Below are positions 26,231 to 35,033 of a stretch of 64,000 nt of DNA, in pieces (position 1 is the first letter of the stretch; every line of letters starts with the position of its first letter). The notes beneath the pieces were generated by a model. That model had not been told where the DNA came from, made no database searches, and worked only from the letters and a program-made list of their open reading frames with translations. The DNA comes from Geobacter sp. (GTDB lineage: Bacteria; Desulfobacterota; Desulfuromonadia; Geobacterales; Geobacteraceae). The DNA lies in the NCBI GenBank assembly GCA_003490025.1, contig DNJC01000089.1, forward strand, positions 1-64,000. The letters run 5' to 3'. Made by a program: the position numbers and the translations under genes.

Positions 26231-26523
26231 AGCGTTAGAGGTGTCTGGAGTCGCCATGAGATGCTGACGAAGCATATAACAGGCTGCTCCGCATCGAAAA
26301 GACGGCGCGTGACCAAAATTTCGAGCTTTCAGACGATCAGGTGAAATTGCTTGAGCGGTTTAGCCCAGAATTCCGGGAGCGCCACATTGAAACCCGCCAC
26401 ACCGGCGACCTCGTCTCGGTTGATACCTTCTTCGTCGGCACCCTCAAAGGCGTCGGCAAGGTGTGTCTCCAAAGCGTCCTCGACTGCCATTCCCGCTTTG
26501 CCTGCGGCCTTATTCAGTCCTGA
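26231..26523 (+). pseudogene. IS481-family transposase fragment
   Basis: Fragments of the N-terminal half of an IS481-type transposase can be read: VRGVWSRHEML in one frame, then NRLLRIEKTARDQ and on to GDLVSVDTFFVGTL in the next, ending at a stop soon after. The first DDE Asp is present in SVDTFF, but the rest of the catalytic domain is lost. One frameshift and truncation at both ends; inactive. Its GC content is higher than its neighbours. Confidence 0.75.
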
Positions 26524-27347
26524 AAGCTAGTTAGTTTGTCATTTTCAAAGTATAGGTACGTGTTAGCACCTCTGTATACCCACTGCTCATGAACCCCCCA
26601 CTTCCCAACACTTCTGTTCATATCGTCAGGCTCCCCCCAACTCGCAACAACTTGTTCTGCTGACATACCAATGAAGATCTTACCTTCCTCTATGTGTTTA
26701 TTAATTTTCTTGGTCCACATTTTATATGGAGATGACTTGTAAAAGATCTGATTTATTTTTTTAGTTATATCTTTGTGAGTTGCTAGAGTGTCAACATATA
26801 CAACATCCTCGCCTGATTTTAATTCCAATTCTATGGTGTAATCAGACGTAAAATCTGCATCGCAAAATTCGACCGTTTGAAACGGCACAAGGCTATCAAT
26901 TTTTTGCTTGACCCAGAGCTCTTTCCCCTTAGAAATACCTATTCTCTCAAGTGTACGACGCAGCCTAGCTCTTTCCTTTGATTTGCTTACACGTTCAACC
27001 TCAAGCTTAATAAGTCTATCTTTATATTCATAATCACTTACTAACCTGCCAAATTTATACTTTATTAAATGCTTGATACTATCCCCTGTGGTGTAGCCAG
27101 CGACCTTGTCATCTGTTACAATTTTATATTTATTGTCTACTTTGGCTTCAATGTAAATGCATTTTTTATCTTCGATAGATAGCTGTAACGACAACTCAGC
27201 GTCGGTATATAAGCTTGTGTAATCAATCACGTCAAAACAGAACCTCTTGGTGCTAAAGTCTTCTTCAGCACCATCTGAGGTTCGTGCAATAACTGCGCTT
27301 AATACAAACGAAACGCATGCTAAGAGATATATACATCTTATTTTCAT
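26514..27347 (-). CDS. Exported protein with BamE/SmpA-like C-terminal domain
   Basis: Encodes 277 residues. AGGAG lies 5 bases before the ATG at 27347. A signal peptide (about 1-25) leads a long AT-rich polar region with a basic helix (about 125-150). The last 55 residues, IFIGMSAEQVVASWGEPDD through WVYRG and LYFENDKLTSF, match the small SmpA/OmlA fold used in envelope proteins to contact partners. The N-terminal part is unassigned. Periplasmic. It sits in the island between an IS481 relic and the HEPN gene; its last bases overlap the relic's end. Confidence 0.65.
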   Translation of the reverse strand: MKIRCIYLLACVSFVLSAVIARTSDGAEEDFSTKRFCFDVIDYTSLYTDAELSLQLSIEDKKCIYIEAKVDNKYKIVTDDKVAGYTTGDSIKHLIKYKFGRLVSDYEYKDRLIKLEVERVSKSKERARLRRTLERIGISKGKELWVKQKIDSLVPFQTVEFCDADFTSDYTIELELKSGEDVVYVDTLATHKDITKKINQIFYKSSPYKMWTKKINKHIEEGKIFIGMSAEQVVASWGEPDDMNRSVGKWGVHEQWVYRGANTYLYFENDKLTSFQD

Positions 27348-27494
27348 TTGCACTCCTATCAGAATACGTATCTATTTGCATTTGTGATCATTTCGACTCA
27401 TCTGTTCTAGGCCAACACCTCGATCTGACAGTTTTGTTTTTTCGGCGTGTTGTTCGTTTCATTGAACATTTACTCTTTGTTGCCAGATGTACAC

Positions 27495-28115
27495 TTACAA
27501 AGACCTCATAAAATCCAGGATCTTGTCTATATCAGTTTTTTCCGGATCTTGCCCTTGCAATAGCACTTTAAGATGATACCCAATTGGAAGACATGCTTTT
27601 TCAGAGAAAGACAAATTTGTAAACAGCTCTGTTATTGAATCGGCCAATTTTTTTAGTTCGGCAACCTCAAGCCTAACAGCTTCAACCTGGTCCCTAGAAT
27701 TCAGATCCAAGTGTGCAACCTGCTTCTGCCGAAGTACTTCTACCTTCTTCTTTTCCGTCTTTAGCTTTTTGCTGAAATCTATTTTTTTGATAAGGTCTTT
27801 AAATTCTGCCTTTTTTTCATGTTTAATATATGTTGTAGAAATCAAGTTTTTGAACTGAGTAATTGTGAAGCCGCCGGTTTTGTCGGAAACAAGTTTCCAT
27901 GATAGTAATATTGATGAATCGAAAAGGGCCTGATAGGTGTATTCCCAAAATGTCGGCTCTATTGCTACTTCTTCATCAAATGGAAACGCCCTTATCTTTT
28001 CCAGCAAGTATAAATTTGTGTTCAATCGTACTACTTGGTCCCATATGGCATTTACTTCGTTTTCGTATCGCTCTATAAACTCAGACTTTATTGCTGCTTC
28101 TGGGTTAAGGCTCAT
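27495..28115 (-). CDS. HEPN-motif protein (AbiU2-like), possible defence gene
   Basis: Encodes 206 residues and is mostly helical. A HEPN-style RX4-6H motif is seen as R129-QKQVA-H134, flanked by long helices, which fits the HEPN/AbiU2-like superfamily of often RNA-cleaving proteins. AAGGAAGG precedes the ATG at 28115. No nucleotidyltransferase partner is adjacent, unlike HepT/MntA systems. It is AT-rich and lies in the mobile island among IS relics, a typical place for solitary phage-defence genes. RNase activity and a defence role are inferred from the motif and context. Confidence 0.6.
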   Translation of the reverse strand: MSLNPEAAIKSEFIERYENEVNAIWDQVVRLNTNLYLLEKIRAFPFDEEVAIEPTFWEYTYQALFDSSILLSWKLVSDKTGGFTITQFKNLISTTYIKHEKKAEFKDLIKKIDFSKKLKTEKKKVEVLRQKQVAHLDLNSRDQVEAVRLEVAELKKLADSITELFTNLSFSEKACLPIGYHLKVLLQGQDPEKTDIDKILDFMRSL

Positions 28116-28229
28116 CCTATTCCTTCCTTTTATCTGGTTCAACGGCTAGGGGCAGTGCCGGGAGCGAAACAAACTCAGCACCAACAGAGTGTTGAGTACT
28201 TTTAGTCGTAAAACGCGGCCTTGGGGGTC

Positions 28230-28579
28230 ACCCATTAAAAGGCTGTCCGTCTTACCTCGTGCTCATCTTCGGCTGATGTGCAAAAGGCAAGACTTGCCTC
28301 CCACTTATGCCCGTTTTCGCGTTCGACGGCGACTGCAATGCATTGCTTGGCGGCCCTGCCACCGCGTTTGTGCTTTACCCCCTCTTTGAAATCGGGGGCG
28401 CCCGCCGAGGTATTTTCATCGAGTTCGACGACACCCATGAGGAGGAGAAGTTCCGTCGGCTCCGCAGCCATCATGACCCGAATGGCATGATCAAGCTTCC
28501 ATGCCGTCTTCATGGGTGGGCATTGTCCCGATGAGTCTGCCCAGCACGACGGACGAGATGCCCTTGCTGGAGTTGGCAA
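28230..28579 (-). pseudogene. IS1595-type transposase relic, copy 2
   Basis: A minus-strand frame reads LDHAIRVMM, then LMGVVELDENTSAG, then GVKHKRGGRAAKQCIAVAVER, in the order found in ISXO2-like DDE domains of IS1595 transposases (VELDE holds the first Asp). The N-terminal zinc ribbon and the remaining catalytic part are missing. It ends shortly before the IS5-type transposase, and a shorter copy of its end recurs at 30455. Confidence 0.6.
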
Positions 28580-28639
28580 TGAGGTACATCGCCGTCAACT
28601 AGGTCAATAACGGCAGTTTCGTCAAGTGCATCGGCGTCT

Positions 28640-29523
28640 TAGTTGTGACGGTAATCCGCAGCAACCGACAGCTTGTTGAGCAGATCCACTACAACTTCTT
28701 GTTCCGCTGGTTCCTGGGGATGGCACTGGATGAGAAGATCTGGGACCACTCCAGCTTTTCCAAGAACAGTGAGCGGCTCATCGGTTCTGAAGTGGCCGCT
28801 GTCTTCCTTTCTCGTATTCTCGACCAGGCAAAGCGTAAGCGCCTGTTGTCGCAAGAGCATTTTACCGTTGATGGCACTCTTATCGAAGCATGGGCCTCGA
28901 TCAAGAGCTTCAAACCCAAAGATCCTCAAGATGGCCCACCATCTGCCGGCGGCAAGAACGACTCAGTTGACTTCAAGGGAAAGAAGCTCAGTAACGAAAC
29001 CCACGGCTCGGATACTGATCCCGATGCCCGCCTCTACCGCAAGGGAAAGACCAAGGAGGCGAAGCTCTGCTATCAGGGGCACACTCTGATGGAGAACCGC
29101 AACGGCCTTATCATCAAGACAGCAGTCACACCGGCAACCGGCACAGGCGAACGCGAAGCGGCAAAAAGGATGATCCAGAAACTACCGCGGACATCCAAGC
29201 GGATTACCCTCGGCGCCGACAAGGGGTACGACACCAAGGATTTTGTGAAGGACCTGCGAGAGCTGAATGTCACCCCCCATGTCGCGCAGAACAACAGCAA
29301 CCGAAGGTCAGCCATCGACGGAAGAACCACAAGTCTTCTGGGCTACACCATCAGCCAAAGGATCAGGAAGCGAATCGAAGAAGGCTTTGGCTGGATGAAG
29401 ACCGTGGGCCGGCTGCGCAAGACGATGTACCGAGGAGTAGAGAAGATCGCAATGCAGCTTGACCTACATGCTGTGGCCTACAACCTGGTTCGAATGGCCA
29501 ACTTGGGCCTTGGTACCACCTGA
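28640..29523 (+). pseudogene. IS5-family transposase, truncated at the 5' end
   Basis: About 290 codons remain open. They begin in RSNRQLVEQIHYNFLFRWFLGM, part of the N-terminal DUF772 domain, and continue through the DDE catalytic domain with TVDGTLIEAWAS (first Asp), LGADKGYDTKDF (second Asp) and RKRIEEGFGWMK (Glu). About 65-80 N-terminal residues present in full-length relatives are missing, and the upstream sequence is unrelated debris. No ribosome site is seen. The catalytic half is intact, but the protein is probably not made or not active. Confidence 0.75.
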
Positions 29524-29675
29524 ATGCCCCCCCGGGCCCTTCAGCAGGCCGGGATTCGGCAGCATAACGGGCTGTAAAAGAACAAAAATCATGACAACAG
29601 CGGTTCAGCAACCCCCACAGATGGTGGTTGTCGATGACCGTCGGGTTTTTTCAACGGCCTGCTAGGCGAGTGTGA

Positions 29676-30143
29676 CTATTTTACTGAACTTTTCAATATA
29701 AATTTCTGGGCTTTTTTTAAATCAGCTGACGCTTTTTCCCATATGAATGAGATAGCAGGCTGTATTTGAACAGTCCGTTCTTGTACAATGTTAGCGTCCT
29801 GAGAGATATCAGGATGCTTCTTTAAAAGTTCTGTAGCCTCACGAAGATGAATCCATTCGCCTTGTTTCCATAAATTGCCTGCAAATACATAATTTTCCAT
29901 GATTTGATTGATCAAGGCAGATAATTCATGTTCTTTCTTATGATCAGGGTTATCCAAATAAAAATAAAGATTCACCTCAAACTGAGCGTCCCTCAATGCT
30001 GCAACATATTCGGTCTTTGAGACTCCTATCTGAGTATAAGCCTCAATCTTTTTGAGAGCTTTAATTGCATCTCTGGAGGTATCAGCAAAAACAGTAATTG
30101 GCAATAAAAGCATACAGACAAAAAGAAAAAATGTTCTTCTCAT
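29676..30143 (-). CDS. Small exported hypothetical protein
   Basis: Encodes 155 residues from the ATG at 30143, which has GGGGGGAGA directly upstream. A signal peptide (about 1-20, ending ITVFA) is followed by an all-helical mature part (REATELLKKH, KASADLKKAQKF). No family recognised. Probably periplasmic. AT-rich and in the island, just after the IS5 relic. A longer upstream frame is ignored because it lacks a ribosome site and would bury the signal peptide. Confidence 0.6.
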   Translation of the reverse strand: MRRTFFLFVCMLLLPITVFADTSRDAIKALKKIEAYTQIGVSKTEYVAALRDAQFEVNLYFYLDNPDHKKEHELSALINQIMENYVFAGNLWKQGEWIHLREATELLKKHPDISQDANIVQERTVQIQPAISFIWEKASADLKKAQKFILKSSVK

Positions 30144-30579
30144 TCTCCCCCCCACTCCATAAAAGTTTATCCTGAGGTAACCTGTGCCGGAACCAACGCG
30201 ATCGTCAGGCATCATGCCATTCCGATTGGCGGAAGTGCAGCCTGCCATGACAACTGTCTGCTGCAGTTCCTCATAACGTAGGTAAAGTTTTAGCATCCAA
30301 GTGTCGCGCCATCACTGTTCATAATAAGGTGTTCGTACGCAGTCTCGCCCTCAGTATAAAATGACTCCAATTTGTCATATACTCCCTTACCAGACCACGA
30401 GCAATTTCATCTGTTCGACTGTCACTACGGGGAGAACATAAGCACGGTAGGGGGGGTCTTGCCTCGTGCTCATCTTCGGTTAAGTTAGCAAATGGCATGA
30501 CTTACCATCTTCACCCTCGAAATGGCGTCAGGAAAAATTAGGCTTCGATTAAACCGCCGGGTGGAAATATCTTGCCATT
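30144..30579. other. Gene-free stretch with IS1595 relic, copy 3
   Basis: At about 30455-30545 a short block again matches the end of the relic at 28230-28300 (CTCGTGCTCATCTTCGG, then a region reading AAATGGCATGACTT). The rest of the stretch holds nothing recognisable. Confidence 0.4.
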
Positions 30580-30846
30580 CTACCCCGCGTTCTGACTTCT
30601 CTCTTGTTTTTTGCGCCATATTTTCAGTGAATTGCTTAAGTATGGTCTCGGTTCCGGCATTGGGTGCGTCTTACCAAGCTTTGCTCTACTCTCATGATTT
30701 CTATAAGCTTTTTGGACACGATCCCAGTCATTTGGATACAGTTTGATGAATGCATCAACAAATTCGGCTTCCGAGAATCCGGTTGGCAGTGAGGCTACGA
30801 CTGCTGCTACTTTTTCTTCCTTCTTGACGATTACACTTTGCGCCAT
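30580..30846 (-). CDS. Small hypothetical protein
   Basis: Encodes 88 residues; GAGAGGTG precedes the ATG at 30846 at suitable spacing. No signal or membrane segment. The central GFSEAEFVDAFIKLYPNDWDRVQKAYRNHE reads as two helices, and the C terminus is basic (KIWRKKQERSQ), which could suit nucleic acid binding. No family recognised. It lies next to the recombinase region of the island, where small regulatory proteins are common. Confidence 0.6.
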   Translation of the reverse strand: MAQSVIVKKEEKVAAVVASLPTGFSEAEFVDAFIKLYPNDWDRVQKAYRNHESRAKLGKTHPMPEPRPYLSNSLKIWRKKQERSQNAG

Positions 30847-31150
30847 CTAAGCACCTCTCTAAATTTCATAGCGTAATTCGTTATTGATGGGAAAAGCGGC
30901 CATTACCCCCAACCCTTCTCCTGAATCGATCACAACGACATCGAAGCTGCTTATCACATGATCAGGACGTGGGGACGTGGCACACAAAATTAAATCGCAA
31001 TATATATGTACCTCTAATAAATGTCAAAGGTGAACTGATGGACAACATCGCAACAGTACTCTTGTCAAGATCTCAAGCTTTCTTAAGTAGACCAAAATCC
31101 GGAATCCCATCATGCTGAGTACCAGCAATTCAAATATTATCTCTTCTACA
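30847..31150. other. Gene-free stretch
   Basis: About 300 bp between the small hypothetical gene and the recombinase terminator. No gene, repeat or structured element is seen beyond an AT-rich patch at about 30985-31020 that could hold the promoter for the small gene at 30846. Confidence 0.3.
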
Positions 31151-31199
31151 AAAAAAGGCCGTTGCGGCTGGGAAAATCCCAGACGCAACGGCCTTTTTT
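31151..31199. terminator. Strong bidirectional terminator
   Basis: A perfect 16-bp stem AAAAAAGGCCGTTGCG/CGCAACGGCCTTTTTT contains an inner CTGGGA/TCCCAG stem. T runs occur on both strands. It sits 6 bp after the recombinase stop codon. Confidence 0.85.
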
Positions 31200-31205
31200 C
31201 ACCTA

Positions 31206-32048
31206 TTACACCCCGTATGCAGCGGATGATCTGTTCTCTCCGTGCCCCAAATCCGCCATTATCTCGGCTTTTGAGGCACCCTCGCTTTTCATTTCTCTGG
31301 CGTGCACGTGGCGCTGACCATGCTGATTTGCGCCGAGCGCACGTGTCCCTCCAAGTGCCGACCATCTGTTTCGCTGAGCGTCGTAAGCCTGTTGCAAGCT
31401 CAGTTCATGCGGAATGATGCGTCCTGTGCCATTTCCGAGAGTCCTCGAAGTCTCTTGAACCAACCTGACCGCCTCTGCTTTCTTATCACTGTCTATCGGC
31501 AACAGACGTGGTCGGCCTCCCTTGGCACCCTCCACGGACAGGTGCTCTTTGCCGTCTTTGATTACGATTCCCGATGACATCAAACTTTCCTTTGCCCGTA
31601 ACCCAAACACGTCCCGGAGGGCGTCAGCAGCGACCATCATCAGGGCAATGCGATTTCCGGCGGCGGCGCGCTCTACGAGCGCGCCGCGTATCTCCGCCAG
31701 TTTATCCTGGTCCACCGGCTGCGGGTTTACTCTGATTCGCTCGATGTCATACGCCATGTTCTCCTTTGCACAGATTCCCTGTTTGCCGATGGCACCGCAG
31801 ACTTCGCGAACCGCTGTCATCCGGCTCGCCCTTGTTGACGCCGACAACCCTTGCGCAGCCATGTCGGCAGCATACGCGGTGATCATGCCAGGCTTCAGGT
31901 TTTCGATGCGCTCCAGGTGGTAGCTGCTCTCAATAAACTGTGCGAACTGCGATACATTGCTCAACAACTTCTCGCGGGTGTGTTTTGCCTTCGACCAATT
32001 TTTGCCAATGCGCTCCAATGCCTGCCGTTTCAAGCTCATTTTCCCCAT
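31206..32048 (-). CDS. Small tyrosine recombinase with complete catalytic set
   Basis: Encodes 280 residues. AAGGGGG lies 7 bases before the ATG at 32048. An N-terminal SAM-like core-binding domain (about 20-110) is followed by a catalytic domain in which the Arg (GLRAKESL, about 168), HxxR (HGQRHVHA, about 244-247), His (DLGHGE) and the C-terminal Tyr (SAAYGV) can all be seen. It resembles the short integrase-domain proteins found in proteobacterial islands. It could be the active recombinase of this element or act on its own sites. It ends in a strong terminator. The frame continues upstream but lacks a ribosome site. Confidence 0.75.
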   Translation of the reverse strand: MGKMSLKRQALERIGKNWSKAKHTREKLLSNVSQFAQFIESSYHLERIENLKPGMITAYAADMAAQGLSASTRASRMTAVREVCGAIGKQGICAKENMAYDIERIRVNPQPVDQDKLAEIRGALVERAAAGNRIALMMVAADALRDVFGLRAKESLMSSGIVIKDGKEHLSVEGAKGGRPRLLPIDSDKKAEAVRLVQETSRTLGNGTGRIIPHELSLQQAYDAQRNRWSALGGTRALGANQHGQRHVHAREMKSEGASKAEIMADLGHGENRSSAAYGV

Positions 32049-32377
32049 AGCATTTCCCCCTTTATTGCCGCCGCATGCGGCCAATTCTCTGTTGAGTGTA
32101 GGCGTCAGACCCGCATGTGCAGGCGCTTGCAGAGACGACGGACCGAAGTACCGAATCTCGTGCAAACATCGACCGGCTGCAAAATTCCGTAGGATTATGC
32201 TTGTCGTCTGGTGACGGACAAAAATCGAGTGACGGTGTCCGGATGCCGAAGCATCCCGGATGCGGTGGGGCGAATTGTGGGGGGAGTTTTAGGCGGGATG
32301 ATGCGCTTAGCAAATTCCGTCTCCGGGCAATCTCTTGCTAAAGCTATTTTTACGCGAATAAATTCGCGAAGTTAAGT

Positions 32378-32430
32378 GCGCGTCTCTTGCTAGTGGTCCT
32401 GGGCGGACCAGCAAGAGACGCGCTTTTTTT
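32378..32430 (+). terminator. Long hairpin terminator
   Basis: A perfect 14-bp stem (GCGCGTCTCTTGCT/AGCAAGAGACGCGC) contains an inner TGGTCC/GGACCA stem and ends in seven T on the plus strand. No plus-strand gene precedes it, which hints at a short unannotated plus-strand transcript, or it serves as a roadblock for the minus-strand RNA. Confidence 0.75.
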
Positions 32431-32432
32431 GG

Positions 32433-33016
32433 TTTTTCCCCTATCAATGTCGGGGAGAGCTGTTCATGTCCCACAGGAATCCGTGCCTGGTGGTCATTAA
32501 AACCATGGCCTCCAGCGCGGCATTTCCCCCTCTAGTCCCTATTCAGCATGGACGAGCAGGAAAGCACAGGCGCTGGCACGCCAAAGTCATTATGTGGCAC
32601 CAAGAAAGGCAGTTCCATCGGGTGAATATAAAGGTAGGCCTGTAGGTCAACGTCTTGATGTAACCGACAGTTAGCCGGTTGACCACACGAAGACATTGAA
32701 TGTAGTGCCAACGTAGAGAGGGAGACGCAACAGAGCCGGCGTCGTTTTGAATTGGGCGCAGCAACACGCAGATTAGACCAGAATGGTCATGTGGGTAGTG
32801 GCTACATGATATCGCGCCAGTTAGTCGCTCAATCATGTAGCCAACATAGGGGGACAGCATTTCACCGAGGGAACAGGAACAGCCTGAAGGAAATGCTGGA
32901 TCGTGGGCCGGTTGCAGTCATCCATCAGCGGGATGACTGCAACTCAGAAAAGATCGCCCACTAACGTGGGCGATGTGTCCCCATAGGTTCTATGGAGAGC
33001 GCCTTTCGGCAAGCAT
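32433..33016 (-). ncRNA. Candidate large structured non-coding RNA
   Basis: About 580 bases on the minus strand downstream of a near-consensus promoter. Perfect hairpins follow one another: GCC-GAAA-GGC (33001-33010), CCATAG/CTATGG (32981-32995), a 9-bp stem at 32953-32974, a 13-bp stem at 32911-32943, a 9-bp stem pairing 32855-32863 with 32890-32898, an 11-bp stem pairing 32800-32810 with 32832-32842, GACCA/TGGTC at 32776-32788 and a 7-bp stem pairing 32645-32651 with 32678-32684. GGGGACA (32850) and TGTCCCC (32976) could close a multibranch domain around several of these. The GAAA tetraloop exists only on the minus strand. It recalls large phage- or island-borne RNAs such as GOLLD or ROOL in size and setting, but I cannot assign a family. 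The 3' end is uncertain. Confidence 0.55.
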
Positions 33017-33022
33017 GGTTAC

Positions 33023-33050
33023 ATCATACGGTTCACAAAAATATTGTCAA
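33023..33050 (-). promoter_or_regulatory. Sigma70-type promoter
   Basis: Minus-strand TTGACA (33050-33045), a 16-bp spacer and TATGAT (33028-33023). The -35 box is perfect and the -10 differs at one base. Transcription would start near 33016 and run into the candidate structured RNA. Confidence 0.7.
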
Positions 33051-33090
33051 CATATTTTTTATAAATAAATCATTGAAATAAAAGATTTTT

Positions 33091-33128
33091 TGTCTGTCAT
33101 GGCAGACATTTCTTGCCTAAAAGGCAAG
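33091..33128. promoter_or_regulatory. Two adjacent operator-like palindromes
   Basis: TGTCTGTCATGGCAGACA (33091-33108, with 6-bp arms) and CTTGCCT-AAA-AGGCAAG (33112-33128, 7-bp arms) lie 3 bp apart, between the RNA promoter and the excisionase-like gene. This is a plausible control point between the two directions of transcription. Confidence 0.45.
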
Positions 33129-33393
33129 ACCATCCTAGAAATTACTGGATTTTGAAATATTTGTTACTCCGCACCTTCAGCAAAATACTTATATCCATCT
33201 CCTGTTTTTTCTAAAGCCTGTGAATTCCAGGAAGCTGCCGATCATTTCCTGAAGGTGGGCATGCTAACTTCTTCCAAAACGGGTATTTGTAACTTTTTTC
33301 CAAATGTAGACATTGAAAAGGGCAATTTTGTCTGCCCGGCCGGTCCTTATTACCTAAGTTAACCAATTCCCTGCACCAAAAGGACTAACCGAG

Positions 33394-33663
33394 ATGACAG
33401 ATGACCTCATTTTACTCAGCCCCCGAGAATTCGAGTTGAAAATGAGCATTGCAAAATCAACGCGCTGTAAATGGCAGCAAGACGGCGTTCTCCAAGAAAA
33501 TCGCCATTTTGTGAAGATACGGCACAAGATCTACTTCCTCTGGAGACATGGCCTGCTTCAGGAGTTGGCAGACAACGCCAAGAACCTCAAGAAGCTGAAA
33601 GCCAATCAAGCACGAACGAAGTCTAAAAGCACTATGACACCTGGCCCGGATTGGGAATATTAA
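33394..33663 (+). CDS. Excisionase-like small DNA-binding protein
   Basis: Encodes 89 residues with AAGGA upstream of the ATG. LSPREFELKMSIAKSTRCKWQQDGVL looks like a MerR/AlpA-type helix-turn-helix used by excisionases, and the C-terminal half is basic (KNLKKLKANQARTKSKS). It sits 87 bp before the integrase gene, the usual place for a recombination directionality factor or integrase regulator. Assignment rests on size, helix-turn-helix pattern and position. Confidence 0.6.
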   Translation: MTDDLILLSPREFELKMSIAKSTRCKWQQDGVLQENRHFVKIRHKIYFLWRHGLLQELADNAKNLKKLKANQARTKSKSTMTPGPDWEY

Positions 33664-33750
33664 TCGCCGTTGCAGTTGCCAAAGCCTTCTGGTACTGTTG
33701 CGCTGGACTCAAGACCAGCAGAAAGGAGGTGGACAGAAAAGGAGTAGTAC

Positions 33751-35025
33751 ATGGCAAGAAAATCTGCGGTAACCGCAGTAGAAGCACAGTGGGGCGACGG
33801 TAACATCGTCGAGAAGAAGGGATCGAAGCGGCTGTACTTCGACTTTTACCACCTCGGACAAAGAGTGGAGATTTCCAGCGGGCTAAAGAACACGCCCGAA
33901 AACCTGCGTAAGGCGCGGTACTGGCTGGACCGGCAGATGGATAGGATGCGGGACGGTTCATTCCGCTTTGGGCAAGCGTTCCCGAACGCATCGCCCGAGA
34001 AACTGGAACTCTTCGCAAAACTGGAAGGAACGACGATAACGGCAAAACCGCAACATGTTCTGTTCGAAAAGTACCTAGGGGCCTGGTACAAAACGGCATG
34101 GGCAGAGTACCAGGAACCAAAGAAGACAGACTACAAGTGCTCGATCGACTCGCAGATCCTCCCATTTTTCAAGGGGAAGACCTTCTTCGAGATCAACAAG
34201 GCGGCAGCAAGGTTGTTTGTAAAGCAACTTTGCCACGTTAGGGGCACAAAAAAGGGCCAACCGTTGTCACGACGGCGGGTGGACAACATCTGCAACCCGT
34301 TGAGAGCTATCTGGCGGGATGCATGTGACGAACACCGCTGGGATCTCCCCGACCCGTTCGAAAAGATCCACGAGGCCTTCCCTGCCAAGAACAACGGAGG
34401 GGAGTTCGAGATCATCCAGGACAGCGAGATCGACCTGATCAGGAACGACCGGGACCCGTTGAGGTTCGGGGAGTTCCAGTTGATCCTGGAGAACCTTGAT
34501 CCTTGGTATCAACCGGTAGCGGAACTGATGATGCTGACCGGCATGATCGCCTCCGAAGTCGCCGGTCTCACCCGCCTGCACGTAAAAGACGGGTACTTAC
34601 TGGTGAGGCGCTCAGTATCGAGAGGGATAGAGAAGATCGGCAACAAAACAGCCTTCCGGCGTCGAGACATCAGGATCACCCACGCCATCCAGGAGCGGCT
34701 GGACGTTCTTCACAAGAGAACGACAGGGGGACGGCGTTTGGCCACCAGCAAGACGGGGAAATTTCTCACTGCGGGTGGTTTTTACAAGGCCTGGGTGAGA
34801 GCCGAACAGCTCAGCGAGGTCAGGCACCGGGTTCCCTACTGCCTGCGTCACACCTTCGCTGCCTGGAGCTTGATCATCGACATGGAACCGCTGCGCCTTT
34901 ACCAACTCATGGGACATGCAAGCAAGCAGATGGTGTACGAGGTGTATGGCAATTACGTGCAAAAGCTGGAGGAGGACCGGGAAGAGATCCTGGCTTTCTT
35001 CGGCGAGGACTTCATGGGGCGGTAG
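33751..35025 (+). CDS. int: Tyrosine-recombinase integrase with altered catalytic residues
   Basis: Encodes 424 residues; AAAAGGAG precedes the ATG. An N-terminal arm-type DNA-binding domain of the DUF3596 kind (about 5-75), a SAM-like core-binding domain (about 105-215) and a catalytic domain (about 235-410). The C-terminal Tyr (VYGNYV), the His of MGHAS and the second Arg (CLRHTF) are present. The first catalytic Arg position reads Ile (LTGMIASEV where TGLRxSE is usual) and the His of HxxR reads Tyr (PYCLRH). From memory, DUF3596 integrases often carry this GMI pattern, so it may be a real subfamily. It lies 88 bp from tRNA-Gly and is the likely integrase of the island. Confidence 0.85.
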   Translation: MARKSAVTAVEAQWGDGNIVEKKGSKRLYFDFYHLGQRVEISSGLKNTPENLRKARYWLDRQMDRMRDGSFRFGQAFPNASPEKLELFAKLEGTTITAKPQHVLFEKYLGAWYKTAWAEYQEPKKTDYKCSIDSQILPFFKGKTFFEINKAAARLFVKQLCHVRGTKKGQPLSRRRVDNICNPLRAIWRDACDEHRWDLPDPFEKIHEAFPAKNNGGEFEIIQDSEIDLIRNDRDPLRFGEFQLILENLDPWYQPVAELMMLTGMIASEVAGLTRLHVKDGYLLVRRSVSRGIEKIGNKTAFRRRDIRITHAIQERLDVLHKRTTGGRRLATSKTGKFLTAGGFYKAWVRAEQLSEVRHRVPYCLRHTFAAWSLIIDMEPLRLYQLMGHASKQMVYEVYGNYVQKLEEDREEILAFFGEDFMGR

Positions 35026-35033
35026 ACGCAGAA

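Larger units (their letters stand above)
32049..33393. other. 1.35-kb stretch without a protein gene: structured RNA region
   Basis: No open frame here has a ribosome site or family resemblance. The stretch holds, left to right, a pair of CGCGAAT/ATTCGCG repeats (about 32353-32368), a very strong hairpin terminator, the candidate large RNA (32433-33016), its promoter, two operator-like palindromes (33091-33128) and AT-rich sequence leading to the excisionase-like gene. Confidence 0.6.

Noticed and set aside
32543..32964. Open frames of 70-105 codons within the structured RNA region
   Set aside because: No ribosome sites, no family resemblance, and they run across the perfect hairpin arms.
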